Notes: generated by a model not told the origin, from the sequence alone. A stretch of DNA of 64,000 nucleotides from Pseudoflavonifractor_A sp022772585 (GCF_052065415.1 NZ_JBQHUB010000005.1:72430-136429); one strand, 5' to 3'. Shown: positions 51,086 to 60,646, numbered from the stretch's first letter. Made by a program: numbers and translations.

Positions 51086-51751
51086 ATGACGAAAACAAAA
51101 AAATTACATTCGCTGATCGCGGCGGCAGCCATCGGCCTTATCCTGGCTGCGCTCCTGCTTGGCCGTGGCATCCTGGTGCCGGACTGCACCGCGGAATGGA
51201 GAGGCAACTCGCTTTTCTGGAAGGATACGCGTTATATCCCCTGTTCAGGGGAATACAACGAGGGCGGGACCATCGCCAAAACCAGGGATGGATGGCAGAT
51301 CAACGAGGTAAAAGAGGATCCCACCCATACGTTTCTTGTGGTGCGCAGCTTTCTGGACGAATCCTTGCTAGTGCGGGACGATTACGATATCCCGACCTCC
51401 GGTACCATTACCGCCGTATTTTGGAATGGAACAAAAATAGAGGATGACGCATTTTGCCGCTCCATATCGGACATTCTGGAACACGCCGCGGCAGACCATC
51501 CCCATGTGACCGAGGGTCTGTTTCAGCTCAAGGACAATCAGAAGATGCGCCCCTTATTTGTGGGCTACGAAGGCTGCCCCATTGGCACCTTCTTCGCTGG
51601 ATATCTGGGGACCATCGATGGGACCTGGTATATCACCACCGGAGATACTTCCGGGCCGTCCAACCCCGATGGTTCGTCAAAGCCGTACACCGTTTGGTGT
51701 TATACCATACCAGAGACCTATGTTCCCGTACTGGAGCCATATTTTTCTTAG
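51086..51751 (+). CDS. Membrane-anchored hypothetical protein
   Basis: 221 aa from the ATG at 51086 (GGGAGGAATT upstream). One N-terminal membrane helix (SLIAAAAIGLILAALLL), then an exported domain with CTAEWRGNSLFWKDTRYIPC and several Tyr/Trp-rich strands. No motif I recognise. Base composition is a little less GC-rich than neighbours. Function unknown. Confidence 0.7.
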   Translation: MTKTKKLHSLIAAAAIGLILAALLLGRGILVPDCTAEWRGNSLFWKDTRYIPCSGEYNEGGTIAKTRDGWQINEVKEDPTHTFLVVRSFLDESLLVRDDYDIPTSGTITAVFWNGTKIEDDAFCRSISDILEHAAADHPHVTEGLFQLKDNQKMRPLFVGYEGCPIGTFFAGYLGTIDGTWYITTGDTSGPSNPDGSSKPYTVWCYTIPETYVPVLEPYFS

Positions 51752-51774
51752 GGCCGGCTCCTCCTCCCCTCCGG

Positions 51775-51803
51775 TTGTAAAAGTATAGAATTTATGATAT
51801 GAT
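51775..51803 (+). promoter_or_regulatory. Promoter of cdd
   Basis: TTGTAA (51775-51780), 17-bp spacer, TATGAT (51798-51803), 37 nt before the start. Confidence 0.65.
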
Positions 51804-51839
51804 GAGGACACGATCCCACCATACAAAGGAGGTTTTACT

Positions 51840-52244
51840 ATGACCGATCAGGAACTGGTGGAGCTGGCCTTTACCATGCTGGAGCGCTCCTATGTGCCCT
51901 ACTCCAAATTCCCGGTGGGCGCGGCGCTGGAGTGCGCAGACGGCACGGTCTTTACCGGCTGCAACATTGAGAACGCCGCCTACGGCTCCACCATCTGCGC
52001 CGAGCGCACCGCCCTGGTAAAGGCGGTCAGCGAGGGGCACCGGGACGACTTTGTCCGTATCGCCGTGGTGGGCAATTCCTCCGACTACTGCTGGCCCTGC
52101 GGCGCCTGCCGCCAGATGCTCTATGAGTTCGCCCCGGATCTGACAGTGCTGGTGGCACGGGCCGACCACGAGTTCGTCCGCCTTCCGCTGGCGGTCCTGC
52201 TGCCCCACGGCTTTGGCCCCAAATCTCTGGAAAAGGACGGCTGA
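51840..52244 (+). CDS. cdd: Cytidine deaminase
   Basis: 134 aa, AAAGGAGG upstream. Zinc site Cys53-Ala-Glu55 (TICAERTAL) and Cys87/Cys90 (PCGACRQML), with FPVGAALECADG at the substrate site. Converts cytidine and deoxycytidine to uridine forms for pyrimidine salvage. Confidence 0.96.
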   Translation: MTDQELVELAFTMLERSYVPYSKFPVGAALECADGTVFTGCNIENAAYGSTICAERTALVKAVSEGHRDDFVRIAVVGNSSDYCWPCGACRQMLYEFAPDLTVLVARADHEFVRLPLAVLLPHGFGPKSLEKDG

Positions 52245-52262
52245 TCTGTCCCTTTCCAGCAA

Positions 52263-52298
52263 AAAACGCGCATCGGAAGTACTTCCGATGCGCGTTTT
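52263..52298. terminator. Bidirectional terminator between cdd and argF
   Basis: A perfect 36-bp palindrome (AAAACGCGCATCGGAAGT and its complement) with T at both ends. Confidence 0.92.
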
Positions 52299-52322
52299 CA
52301 TGTGTTATCCGGAAAAGCGGCC

Positions 52323-53246
52323 TTACTTCTGGGCCTCATCGCCCATCAGCAGGTACATGACGGCCTTCTGGGCGTGGAGCCGGTTCTCAGCCTCGTCGAA
52401 GATCTCCTGGGCGTGGGCCTCAAAGACGTCGGCGGTGATCTCCTCGCCCCGGTGGGCGGGCAGGCAGTGCTGCACCATGCAGCCGGGGTTGGTGACCTTC
52501 ATCAGCTCGGCGTTGACCTGGTAGCCCTGGAAGGCGGCGCGGCGCTTGGCGGCCTCCTCCTCCTGGCCCATGGAGGCCCACACGTCGGTGAACACCACGT
52601 CGGCGCCCCTGGCGGCCTCGATGGGGTCCCGGACGATGGTCAGGCTGGCGTCGGTGACGGTCTTGGCGAAGGCCAGCACGTCGGGATGGGGATCATAGCC
52701 CTCGGGGCAGGCCACCGACACGTTCATGCCCACCTTCAGGCCGCCCACGATGAGGGAGTTGACCATATTGTTGCCGTCGCCGATGAAGCACATGTTCAGG
52801 CCCTCCAGCTTGCTCTGGTGCTCCCGGACGGTCATCAGGTCGGCCAGCACCTGGCAGGGGTGGGAGAAGTCGGTCAGGCCGTTGATGACGGGGATGTCGG
52901 CGTACTGGGCCAGCTTCTCCACCTCCGCCTGGGAGTAGGTACGGATCATGATGCCGTCGCAGTAGCGGGAGAGCACCCGGGCGGTGTCCTCCACCGGCTC
53001 GCCCCGGCCGATCTGGCTCTCCTTGCTGGAGAGGAAGAGGGCGTGGCCGCCCAGCTGGTACATACCGGTCTCGAAGGAAACCCGGGTCCGGGTGGAGTTC
53101 TTCTCAAAGATCATGGCCAGGGACTTGCCCTGCAGGTAATTGTGGACCAGGCCGTGCTTCTGGTTGTACTTCATCTGGTCGCCCACGTTCAGGATATGGA
53201 TGATCTCCTCCTTGGAGAGATCCAGCAGCTTGAGCAGATCTTTCAT
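52323..53246 (-). CDS. argF: Ornithine carbamoyltransferase
   Basis: 307 aa, GAGGTG upstream. Carbamoyl-phosphate site EKNSTRTRVSFE, HPCQVLADL, and ornithine loop MVQHCLPAHRGEE. Forms citrulline from ornithine. Last gene of the arg cluster; being anabolic in context it is ArgF rather than the deiminase-pathway enzyme. Confidence 0.96.
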   Translation of the reverse strand: MKDLLKLLDLSKEEIIHILNVGDQMKYNQKHGLVHNYLQGKSLAMIFEKNSTRTRVSFETGMYQLGGHALFLSSKESQIGRGEPVEDTARVLSRYCDGIMIRTYSQAEVEKLAQYADIPVINGLTDFSHPCQVLADLMTVREHQSKLEGLNMCFIGDGNNMVNSLIVGGLKVGMNVSVACPEGYDPHPDVLAFAKTVTDASLTIVRDPIEAARGADVVFTDVWASMGQEEEAAKRRAAFQGYQVNAELMKVTNPGCMVQHCLPAHRGEEITADVFEAHAQEIFDEAENRLHAQKAVMYLLMGDEAQK

Positions 53247-53292
53247 GTCAGTTCACCTCAACAGATTTCATTTGCGGCGGTATGCGCCGTCC

Positions 53293-54471
53293 TTACTCCA
53301 GGACCGCGGCCATGATAGCCAGGCCCTTGTCCATCTCTTCCCTGGTAATGGTCAGCGGGGGCAGCAGGCGCAGGGCCGGTCCGGCGGTAAGCACCAGCAA
53401 TCCCGCGTCGATGAGGCGGGCGGCCAGAGCCTTGTTGGTATAGCCCTCCTTCACCTCGATGCCGATCATCAGGCCCATGCCCCGGGTGGCGCCGATGCTC
53501 TTCTTGCCCAGGGCCTCGATGCCCTTCCGCAGGTATTCGCCCTTCTCCTTCACGGCGTCCAGAGCGGCGTCGTCCAGGATGTCCAGCACGGCCAGGGCCG
53601 CGGCGGAGCACACCGGGTTGCCGCCGAAGGTACTGGCGTGGGTACCGGGACCCAGCACACCGCGGCACTTCTCATTGACCATGAAGCCGCCCATGGGCAG
53701 GCCGCCGGCGATGCCCTTGGCAAAAGAGACCGCGTCGGGGCTCACCCCGTACTGCTGATAGGCGAAGAGGCTGCCCGTGCGGCCCACGCCGGTCTGCACC
53801 TCGTCCACCAGCAGCAGCCAGTCCCGCTGTGCGCAGAGCTGGGCCAGGCTCTGGACAAATCCCGGCTCCATGGGGAGCACGCCGCCCTCACCCTGCACCA
53901 GCTCCAGCATCACGGCGCACACATCGTCTCCGCCCTGGGCCTTCACGCTCTCCAGGTCGTTGGCGTCGGCATAGCGGAAGCCCTCCATAAAGGGGAAGAA
54001 GTACTGGTGGAACACATCCTGACCGGTGGCGGTCAGGGTGGTGATGGTGCGGCCGTGGAAGGAGTTGTTGAGGGTGATGATGGTACTTCTTCCCTCACCG
54101 TACTTGTCATAGCTGTACTTGCGTGCCAGCTTGATGATGCCCTCGTTGGCCTCGGCCCCCGAGTTGCCGAAGAAGGCGGCCGCCATCCCCGCCCGGGTGC
54201 AGAGGGTATCGGCCAGCTTGGCGTAGGGCTGGGAGTAGAACAGGTTGGAGATATGGCCCAGGGTCATGGCCTGGTCGTAGATGGCCTTGGCCCACTTCTC
54301 GTTGCCGTAGCCCACCGAGCACACGCCGATGCCCGAGCTGAAATCGATATACTCCTTGCCGGACAGGTCCCACACCGTAGCGCCCTTGCCGTGGTCGATG
54401 TCCACGTCGAAGCGGCCGTAGGTCTGGAGGGTATGGGCATGGTCCAGCGCTTTCAGTCCTTCAAAATTCAT
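53293..54471 (-). CDS. argD: Acetylornithine aminotransferase
   Basis: 392 aa. Class III aminotransferase with NSGAEANEGIIKLAR, ITLNNSFHGRTITTL, LLVDEVQTGVGRTG and the PLP lysine in SFAKGIAGGLPMGG. Makes N-acetylornithine. 14 nt after argB. Confidence 0.95.
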   Translation of the reverse strand: MNFEGLKALDHAHTLQTYGRFDVDIDHGKGATVWDLSGKEYIDFSSGIGVCSVGYGNEKWAKAIYDQAMTLGHISNLFYSQPYAKLADTLCTRAGMAAAFFGNSGAEANEGIIKLARKYSYDKYGEGRSTIITLNNSFHGRTITTLTATGQDVFHQYFFPFMEGFRYADANDLESVKAQGGDDVCAVMLELVQGEGGVLPMEPGFVQSLAQLCAQRDWLLLVDEVQTGVGRTGSLFAYQQYGVSPDAVSFAKGIAGGLPMGGFMVNEKCRGVLGPGTHASTFGGNPVCSAAALAVLDILDDAALDAVKEKGEYLRKGIEALGKKSIGATRGMGLMIGIEVKEGYTNKALAARLIDAGLLVLTAGPALRLLPPLTITREEMDKGLAIMAAVLE

Positions 54472-54485
54472 GGTACTCGCCTCTT

Positions 54486-55340
54486 TTACAGGATCATGGT
54501 GCCGATGCCCTCATCGGAGAGCATCTCGATGAGGATGGAGTGGGGGATCCGGCCATCCAGGATGTGGGTGCGGCTGACGCCGGAGCGCACCGCCTCCACG
54601 CAGCACTCCACCTTGGGGATCATGCCGCCCTTGATGACTCCCTCCTTCACCAGCAGGGGCACGTCGGACAGTCCCACCACGTGGATGAGGGTGCTCTCGT
54701 CCTTGGGGTCCCGCAGCAGGCCCCGCACGTCGGTGAGGAGGATGAGCTTCTCGGCATTCAGGGCCACCGCCAGCTTGGCGGCGGCGGTGTCGGCGTTGAT
54801 ATTGTAGGCGTTCTCACCGTCGATGCCCTGGGCCACGGTGGAGACCACGGGGATATAGCCGTCCTTGAGCACGTCCTGCACCGGCGCGGGGTTGACCTTG
54901 ACCACCTCGCCCACCAGGCCGTACTTCTCGTCCAGCTTCTTGGCCTGGAAGAGCCCGGCGTCCATGCCGCACAGGCCGATGGCCTTGCCGCCCCGGCGGT
55001 TCAGGGTGGCCACCAGGTTCTTGTTCACCTTGCCGCAGAGGATCTGCTGCACGATGTCCATGGTCTCCTCGTCGGTGTAGCGCAGGCCGTCCACGAATTT
55101 GGACTCCTTGCCGATCTTGTTCAGCATCTCGGTGATCTCCGGCCCGCCGCCGTGGACCACCACCACGTGGATGCCCACCAGGTTGAGGAGGATGATGTCG
55201 CTGATGACGGCCCTGCGCAGGTCGTCGGAGATCATGGCGTTTCCGCCGTACTTGACCACGATGGTCTTGCCGTAGAATTTCTGGATATAGGGCAGCGCCT
55301 CGGCCAGCACCGTGGCGCGGTTCACAACTGAATCAGCCAT
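54486..55340 (-). CDS. argB: Acetylglutamate kinase
   Basis: 284 aa from the ATG at 55340, 11 nt after argJ; the longer open frame upstream is an argJ shadow. Contains VVKYGGNAM, VVVVHGGGPEI and NINADTAAAKLAVAL. Phosphorylates N-acetylglutamate; usually the step inhibited by arginine in cyclic pathways. Confidence 0.96.
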   Translation of the reverse strand: MADSVVNRATVLAEALPYIQKFYGKTIVVKYGGNAMISDDLRRAVISDIILLNLVGIHVVVVHGGGPEITEMLNKIGKESKFVDGLRYTDEETMDIVQQILCGKVNKNLVATLNRRGGKAIGLCGMDAGLFQAKKLDEKYGLVGEVVKVNPAPVQDVLKDGYIPVVSTVAQGIDGENAYNINADTAAAKLAVALNAEKLILLTDVRGLLRDPKDESTLIHVVGLSDVPLLVKEGVIKGGMIPKVECCVEAVRSGVSRTHILDGRIPHSILIEMLSDEGIGTMIL

Positions 55341-55351
55341 CTTCTTCCTCC

Positions 55352-56572
55352 TTAGGTGCGATAATCGCCGTTGATCTTCACATAGTCGTAGGTCAGGTCG
55401 CAGCCCCAGCAGGTGGCGGCGTGATCGCCCTCGTGCAGGCAGATGTCGATGACCACCTCGTCTTGGGACAGGATGCTCTTGGCGGCCTCCTCGTCGAAGT
55501 CCACTCCCATGCCCGCCCGGCACACCAGGATCTCGCCCACGGCGGAGGCGAACTTCACGTCCACGTACTCGGGGCGGAAGGGCGCCTTGGAGTAGCCCAT
55601 GGCGCACAGTACCCGGCCCCAGTTGGCGTCGGAGCCGAACATGGCGGCCTTCACCAGGGGGGAGCCCACCACCGCCTTGGCCAGGCGCTCGGCGCTCTCC
55701 TCACTGCGGGCGGCGTGGACCGTGCAGGTGATGAGGCGGCTGGCGCCCTCGCCGTCCCCGGCAATGGCGCGGGCCAGGTGCTCGCACACCTGGTGCAGTG
55801 CCTTGTGGAACACGGTGTAGTTGTCGTCCTTCCACTCGATGAGGGGATTTTCCGCCATGCCGTTGGAGAGCACCACGCACATGTCGTTGGTGGAGGTGTC
55901 CCCGTCCACCGTCACCCGGTTGAAGGTCTTGGGCACCGTCTCGTGGAGGGCCTCAGCCAGCATTTCCTGGGTAATGGCACAGTCGGTGGTGATAAAGCAG
56001 AGCATGGTGCCCATATTGGGGTGGATCATACCAGAGCCCTTGGCGATGGCGCCGATGGTCACCTGCTTGCCTCCCAGGGTGAAGGTGACGGCGATCTCCT
56101 TCTTCTCGGTATCGGTGGTCATGATGGCGTGGGCCGCCTCATCAGAGCCGTCGGCGCTGAGACCGGCGGCCACCTGGGGCACGCCCTTCTCGATGGCAGC
56201 GATATTGATGGTCTGGCCGATGACGCCGGTGGAGGCCACCACGAAGTCGGAGGCCTTCCGGCCGGTGGCGGTGGCGGCGTACTCGCTCATGAGCTCCGCG
56301 TTCTCGTGGCTCATGGGACAGCAGGCGTTGGCGTTACCGCTGTTGGCGATGACGCCCCAGGCGGTGCCGTCCTCCAGGTGGTCCATGGTCACGTAGATGG
56401 GCGCGGCCTTGACCCGGTTCATGGTATAGGTGGCCGCGGCGTTGCACTCCCGCTCCGAGAGGATCATGGCCAGGTCGTTCTTCTCCTTCTTGCTGCCGGC
56501 CTTCACGCCGCAGTGGACGCCCCAGGCCTTGAAACCTTTCGCGGCCGTGACGCCGCCGGAAATCTGCTTCAT
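55352..56572 (-). CDS. argJ: Bifunctional glutamate/ornithine N-acetyltransferase
   Basis: 406 aa. Family segments VIANSGNANACC, VASTGVIGQ, GSGMIHPNMGTMLCF and the cleavage/nucleophile region around NRVTVDGDTSTNDM (catalytic Thr). The precursor self-cleaves into two chains. Recycles acetyl from acetylornithine to glutamate, so the pathway here is cyclic and no argE is needed. Confidence 0.96.
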   Translation of the reverse strand: MKQISGGVTAAKGFKAWGVHCGVKAGSKKEKNDLAMILSERECNAAATYTMNRVKAAPIYVTMDHLEDGTAWGVIANSGNANACCPMSHENAELMSEYAATATGRKASDFVVASTGVIGQTINIAAIEKGVPQVAAGLSADGSDEAAHAIMTTDTEKKEIAVTFTLGGKQVTIGAIAKGSGMIHPNMGTMLCFITTDCAITQEMLAEALHETVPKTFNRVTVDGDTSTNDMCVVLSNGMAENPLIEWKDDNYTVFHKALHQVCEHLARAIAGDGEGASRLITCTVHAARSEESAERLAKAVVGSPLVKAAMFGSDANWGRVLCAMGYSKAPFRPEYVDVKFASAVGEILVCRAGMGVDFDEEAAKSILSQDEVVIDICLHEGDHAATCWGCDLTYDYVKINGDYRT

Positions 56573-56603
56573 ACGATCAAATCCTTCCGGAATCAGAATA
56601 TAG

Positions 56604-57545
56604 TCAGCCCAGGTTGAGGCCCGTGGTCTCGTCCAGGCCCAGCATGATGTTCATGTTCTGCACCGCCGCGCCGGATGCGCCCTTGCCCAGGTTGTCGAAG
56701 AGGGCGGTGACGATGGTCTGATCCTCATGGCCGCAGACCACCAGCTCCAGCCGGTCGGTGCCGGCCAGGGCGTTGGCGGGGAGCATGGGGCCGTCGCCGC
56801 CCCAGCGCACCGAGATCAGCTTCTGGCCCGCGTAATAGGCCGAGAGGATATAATAGATCTCCTCCGCCGTGGGCTGGCCCTTCAGATAGCGGTTGTGGAG
56901 CATGATGGTGGTGGCCATGCCCTTGTAATAGTCGTCCACGATGGGGCAGAACACCGGCGGCTTTTCCAGGCCGGAGATCTTCTGCATCTCGGGCAGGTGC
57001 TTGTGCTTGAGGGTGGTGCCGTAGATGCGGGGGCTGTACAGGTCCTCCGTCTTGTCCTCTCCCTCGTACTGGGCGATCATCTTCTTGCCGCCGCCGGAGT
57101 AGCCGGTGAGGGAGTAGCAGGTCAGGGGGTAGTCGGCGGGCAGGATGTGGAGAGAGACCAGCGGCGCCGCCGAGGACAGGAAGCCGGTGGCGTGGCAGCC
57201 GGGATTGGCCACCCGGGTGGACTGGCCGATCACCTCGCCGGGATAGCGGTAGAGCTCGGGCAGGCCGTAGACCCAGCCCTTGGCGGTGCGGTGGGCGGTG
57301 GATGCGTCGATGACCTTGGTGGTGTCATTCTCAATCAGGCTCACCGCCTCTTTGGCCGCCGCGTCGGGCAGACAGAGAAAGACGATGTCGGCGGCGTTGA
57401 GGAGCTTCTTCCGCTCCTCCGTGTCCTTGCGCTTGTCCTCGTCGATGAGCAGCAGCTCGATATCGTCCCGCTGGCCCAGCCGCTCGTAGATCTGGAGGCC
57501 GGTAGTGCCCTCCTTGCCGTCTATGTACACCTTGGGTTTACTCAT
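56604..57545 (-). CDS. argC: N-acetyl-gamma-glutamyl-phosphate reductase (short type)
   Basis: 313 aa from the ATG at 57545. N-terminal KVYIDGKEGTTGLQIYERL binds NADP; catalytic Cys in RVANPGCHATGF. Length (about 310 rather than 345 aa) and sequence indicate the shorter type-2 ArgC. Reduces acetylglutamyl phosphate to the semialdehyde. Confidence 0.95.
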   Translation of the reverse strand: MSKPKVYIDGKEGTTGLQIYERLGQRDDIELLLIDEDKRKDTEERKKLLNAADIVFLCLPDAAAKEAVSLIENDTTKVIDASTAHRTAKGWVYGLPELYRYPGEVIGQSTRVANPGCHATGFLSSAAPLVSLHILPADYPLTCYSLTGYSGGGKKMIAQYEGEDKTEDLYSPRIYGTTLKHKHLPEMQKISGLEKPPVFCPIVDDYYKGMATTIMLHNRYLKGQPTAEEIYYILSAYYAGQKLISVRWGGDGPMLPANALAGTDRLELVVCGHEDQTIVTALFDNLGKGASGAAVQNMNIMLGLDETTGLNLG

Positions 57546-57576
57546 ACGTTCCCATCCTTTCTCTGCCTCGCCGGCC

Positions 57577-58959
57577 TTAGCCCTCCCGCTCGGCCAGGAA
57601 TGCCTTGATATTGGCGATTTGCTTTTCCACGCTGGCCTTCGCTGGTCCACCGTAGACCTGGCGGCCGTTGACGCAGGTGTTCAGCTCCAGGGCCTGATAC
57701 ACATCCTGCTCGAACACGGGGGACACGGCCTTGAAGTCCTTGAGAGGCAGGGTATCCAAAGTCTCTCCGGCCTTGATGCAGAAGTTGACCAGCTTGCCCA
57801 CGATCATGTAGGCCTCCCGGAAGGGCATGCCCTTCTTCACCAGATAATCGGCGCAGTCGGTGGCATTGATGAAGCCGCCGGAGGCCGCGGCGCGCATGTT
57901 CTTCTCCTTGACGGTAAGGGTGTCCAGCATGGCGGTGAACACAGGGATGCACAGCTCCACGGTGTCGATGGCGTCGAACACCGGCTCCTTGTCCTCCTGC
58001 ATGTCCTTGTTGTAGGCCAGAGGCAGGCCCTTCATCACGGTGAGCAGGGTAATGAGGCTGCCGTACACCCGGCCGGTCTTGCCCCGGACCAGCTCGGCCA
58101 CATCGGGGTTCTTCTTCTGGGGCATGATGGAGGAGCCGGTGGAATAGGCGTCATCCAGATCCACATACTTGAACTCCCAGGAGCACCACAGGATGATCTC
58201 CTCGGAGAACCGGGAGAGGTGCATCATCAGGATGGAGCAGGCGGAGAGGAACTCGATGGCATAGTCCCGGTCAGAGACCGAGTCCATGGAGTTGTCGGTG
58301 GGCTTTTTAAAGCCCAGGGCCGCCGCGGTCTGGAAGCGGTCCACCGGATAGGTGGAGGTGGCCAGTGCGCCGGCGCCCAGGGGGCACTCGTCCATGCGCT
58401 CCATGCAGTCCTCAAACCGGGTAATGTCCCGCTTGAGCATGTTGGCGTAGGCCATCATGTAGTGGGCAAAGGTGGTGGGCTGGGCCCGCTGGAGGTGGGT
58501 GTAGCCGGGCATGACGGTGTCCAGATTGGCCTCCGCTTTTTTGACCAGCACTTCCTCCAGCTTCTTGATCTGGCCGATGATGACCGGGATCTCCTTCTTG
58601 ACGAAGAGGCGGAAATCCACCGCCACCTGGTCGTTGCGGCTGCGGGCGGTGTGGAGCCGCTTGCCGGTCTGGCCGATGCGCTCAGTCAGCATGGTCTCGA
58701 TATTCATGTGGATGTCCTCGTTCTCCACGGAGAACTCCACCTTGTCGCTCTCAATGTCGGCCAGGATTGCCTTCAGGCCGTCGATGATCTTCTCGGCCTC
58801 GTGCTCCTCGATGATCCCGGTCTTGCCCAGCATGGCGGCATGGGCCATGGAGCCCGCGATATCCTCCTTGTAGAGCCGGGCGTCAAAGGTGATGGAGGAA
58901 TTGAAGTCGTTTACCAGGGTATCGGTCTCCTTCTGGAACCGTCCAGCCCATAATTTCAT
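57577..58959 (-). CDS. argH: Argininosuccinate lyase
   Basis: 460 aa. MKLWAGRFQKETDTLVNDFN at the N-terminus, then TARSRNDQVAVDFRLF, HLQRAQPTTFAHYM and the fumarase-family signature GSSIMPQKKNPDVAEL. Splits argininosuccinate into arginine and fumarate. First gene of the block argH-argC-argJ-argB-argD-argF with gaps of 11-46 nt. Confidence 0.97.
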   Translation of the reverse strand: MKLWAGRFQKETDTLVNDFNSSITFDARLYKEDIAGSMAHAAMLGKTGIIEEHEAEKIIDGLKAILADIESDKVEFSVENEDIHMNIETMLTERIGQTGKRLHTARSRNDQVAVDFRLFVKKEIPVIIGQIKKLEEVLVKKAEANLDTVMPGYTHLQRAQPTTFAHYMMAYANMLKRDITRFEDCMERMDECPLGAGALATSTYPVDRFQTAAALGFKKPTDNSMDSVSDRDYAIEFLSACSILMMHLSRFSEEIILWCSWEFKYVDLDDAYSTGSSIMPQKKNPDVAELVRGKTGRVYGSLITLLTVMKGLPLAYNKDMQEDKEPVFDAIDTVELCIPVFTAMLDTLTVKEKNMRAAASGGFINATDCADYLVKKGMPFREAYMIVGKLVNFCIKAGETLDTLPLKDFKAVSPVFEQDVYQALELNTCVNGRQVYGGPAKASVEKQIANIKAFLAEREG

Positions 58960-58997
58960 AGCAGCAGCACCTCGTGGTTGAGTTGTACTAAAACCTA

Positions 58998-59127
58998 ATA
59001 AAAAGCTTGAAAAGCTTTTTATAGCGCAAAGCGCGTCAGGTTTTTATGAGACGCGGTATCATGCGGCACGCATGATACCAGTGCGCGCGGCGCACGGAAT
59101 TTCAAATGAAAGCATTTCCTTTGAAAT
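58998..59127. repeat. Cluster of palindromes between argG and argH
   Basis: In 130 bp: ATAAAAAGCTT/AAGCTTTTTAT (58998-59022), GCGCAAAGCGC (59024-59034), GGTATCATGCG/CGCATGATACC (59055-59079) and ATTTCAAA/TTTGAAAT (59099-59127). Two have perfect 11-bp arms with 3-nt loops. Could act in leader processing, termination or as a REP-like element. Confidence 0.75.
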
Positions 59128-59156
59128 TTGTATCAAAGGAAAATGGAAACAATTGT

Positions 59157-59201
59157 AGGGTGGGGAACGGTACCCGCGGCAGGCAGCGTCCCCCACCCTT
59201 T
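59157..59201 (-). terminator. Hairpin after argG
   Basis: AGGGTGGGG / CCCCACCCT stem with a large loop, just past the argG stop; T tract is weak, so read-through to argH is plausible. Confidence 0.5.
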
Positions 59202-59220
59202 GTCGATGGCTCTTATGGGT

Positions 59221-60438
59221 TTACTTCAGCTTGCCCTGAGCCCGCAGCGCCTGGACCTTGTCGGGCAGGCCCCACAGGTTGATGAAGCCCTGGGAGTCCT
59301 TCTGGTCATAGTCGGACTCGTCGAAAGTGGCCAGGTTCTCGGAGTACAGGGTGTAGGGAGAGGTCATGCCGGCGGGGATGATGTTGCCCTTGTAGAGCTT
59401 GAGCTTCACGGTGCCGGTCACATACTCGTTGGCCTTGTCGGCAAAGGCGCTCAGGGCCTCCCGCAGGGGGCTGAACCACTTGCCGTTGTAGATCAGGTCG
59501 GCGAAGTCCACCGCCAGCTTCTGCTTGGCGTGGAGGGTGTCCTTGTCCACGGTGATCATCTCCAGCTGCTCGTGGGCAAAGTAGAGGATGGTGCCGCCGG
59601 GGGTCTCGTACACGCCCCGGTCCTTCATGCCCACCAGCCGGTTCTCCACGATGTCGATGATGCCGATGCCGTTGGCGCCGCCCACCTCGTTGAGCTTCTC
59701 AATGATCTTGGAGGCCTTCATCTTCAGGCCGTTGAGGGCCACGGGAGCGCCCTTCTCAAAGTCGATGGTCACATAGGTGGGCTCGTCGGGGGCCTTGAAG
59801 GGGGAGATGCCCATCTCCAGGAAGCCGGGCTTGTCGTAATCGGGCTCGTTGGCAGGATCCTCCAGGTCCAGGCCCTCATGGCTCAGGTGCCACAGGTTCT
59901 TGTCCTTGGAGTAGTTGGTCTCACGGGTGATCTTCAGGGGCACGTTGTGGGCCTCGGCGTAGTCGATCTCCTCGTCCCGGGACTTGATGGACCACTCCCG
60001 CCAGGGCGCGATGATCTTCATGTTGGGCGCGAAGCGCTTGATGGCCAGCTCGAACCGGACCTGGTCGTTGCCCTTGCCGGTGCAGCCGTGGCAGATGGCG
60101 TCGGCGCCCTCCTCCAGGGCAATCTCGGCCAGCTTCTTGCCGATGATGGGCCGGGCGAAGGCGGTGCCCAGCAGATAGCTCTCATATTTGGCGTCCATCT
60201 TCAGGGAGGGGATAATGACGTCGTCCACCATCTCGTCCACCAGGTCGGCCACGATCAGCTTGGAAGCGCCGGTCTTGATGGCCTTCTCCTCCAGGCCCTC
60301 CAGCTCGTCGGCCTGACCCACGTTGCCGGAGACGGCGATAATCTCGGGATTGTTGTAATTCTCCTTCAGCCAGGGGATGATGATGGATGTATCCAGGCCG
60401 CCGGAATAGGCGAGTACGACTTTCTTGATCTCAGACAT
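59221..60438 (-). CDS. argG: Argininosuccinate synthase
   Basis: 405 aa, AGGAGG upstream. ATP site KVVLAYSGGLDTSIIIPWL, ICHGCTGKGNDQVRFE, and IAPWREW. Condenses citrulline and aspartate. First gene of the arginine region; ArgR-box-like sequences sit upstream. Confidence 0.97.
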   Translation of the reverse strand: MSEIKKVVLAYSGGLDTSIIIPWLKENYNNPEIIAVSGNVGQADELEGLEEKAIKTGASKLIVADLVDEMVDDVIIPSLKMDAKYESYLLGTAFARPIIGKKLAEIALEEGADAICHGCTGKGNDQVRFELAIKRFAPNMKIIAPWREWSIKSRDEEIDYAEAHNVPLKITRETNYSKDKNLWHLSHEGLDLEDPANEPDYDKPGFLEMGISPFKAPDEPTYVTIDFEKGAPVALNGLKMKASKIIEKLNEVGGANGIGIIDIVENRLVGMKDRGVYETPGGTILYFAHEQLEMITVDKDTLHAKQKLAVDFADLIYNGKWFSPLREALSAFADKANEYVTGTVKLKLYKGNIIPAGMTSPYTLYSENLATFDESDYDQKDSQGFINLWGLPDKVQALRAQGKLK

Positions 60439-60494
60439 GGTGTTGACCTCCTGTAAGTCCCGGCCGCGGCGGCCGGCTTTCTGATGTTGGTATC

Positions 60495-60523
60495 AGTATA
60501 CCGCGCAGCGGATAAAAATGCAA
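60495..60523 (-). promoter_or_regulatory. Promoter of argG
   Basis: Minus-strand TTGCAT (60518-60523), 17-bp spacer, TATACT (60495-60500). Confidence 0.7.
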
Positions 60524-60581
60524 TAGTCAACTCGCATAAATACTCAATAATTTCCCTTTATTTCTGGACATGTCCCACAAA

Positions 60582-60613
60582 AATATTCATAATATTCAGA
60601 ATATATTGAATAT
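60582..60613. promoter_or_regulatory. Candidate ArgR/AhrC operator cluster
   Basis: AATATTCATAATATTCAGAA and following TATATTGAATAT give several TGAAT/ATTCA half-sites spaced as in Firmicute ARG boxes. A further TATTGAGTATTTATGCGA on the minus strand lies next to the -35. Arginine repression is inferred. Confidence 0.6.
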
Positions 60614-60646
60614 CCATTCTCATATCCGTATTTTATCCGGTTCCAC

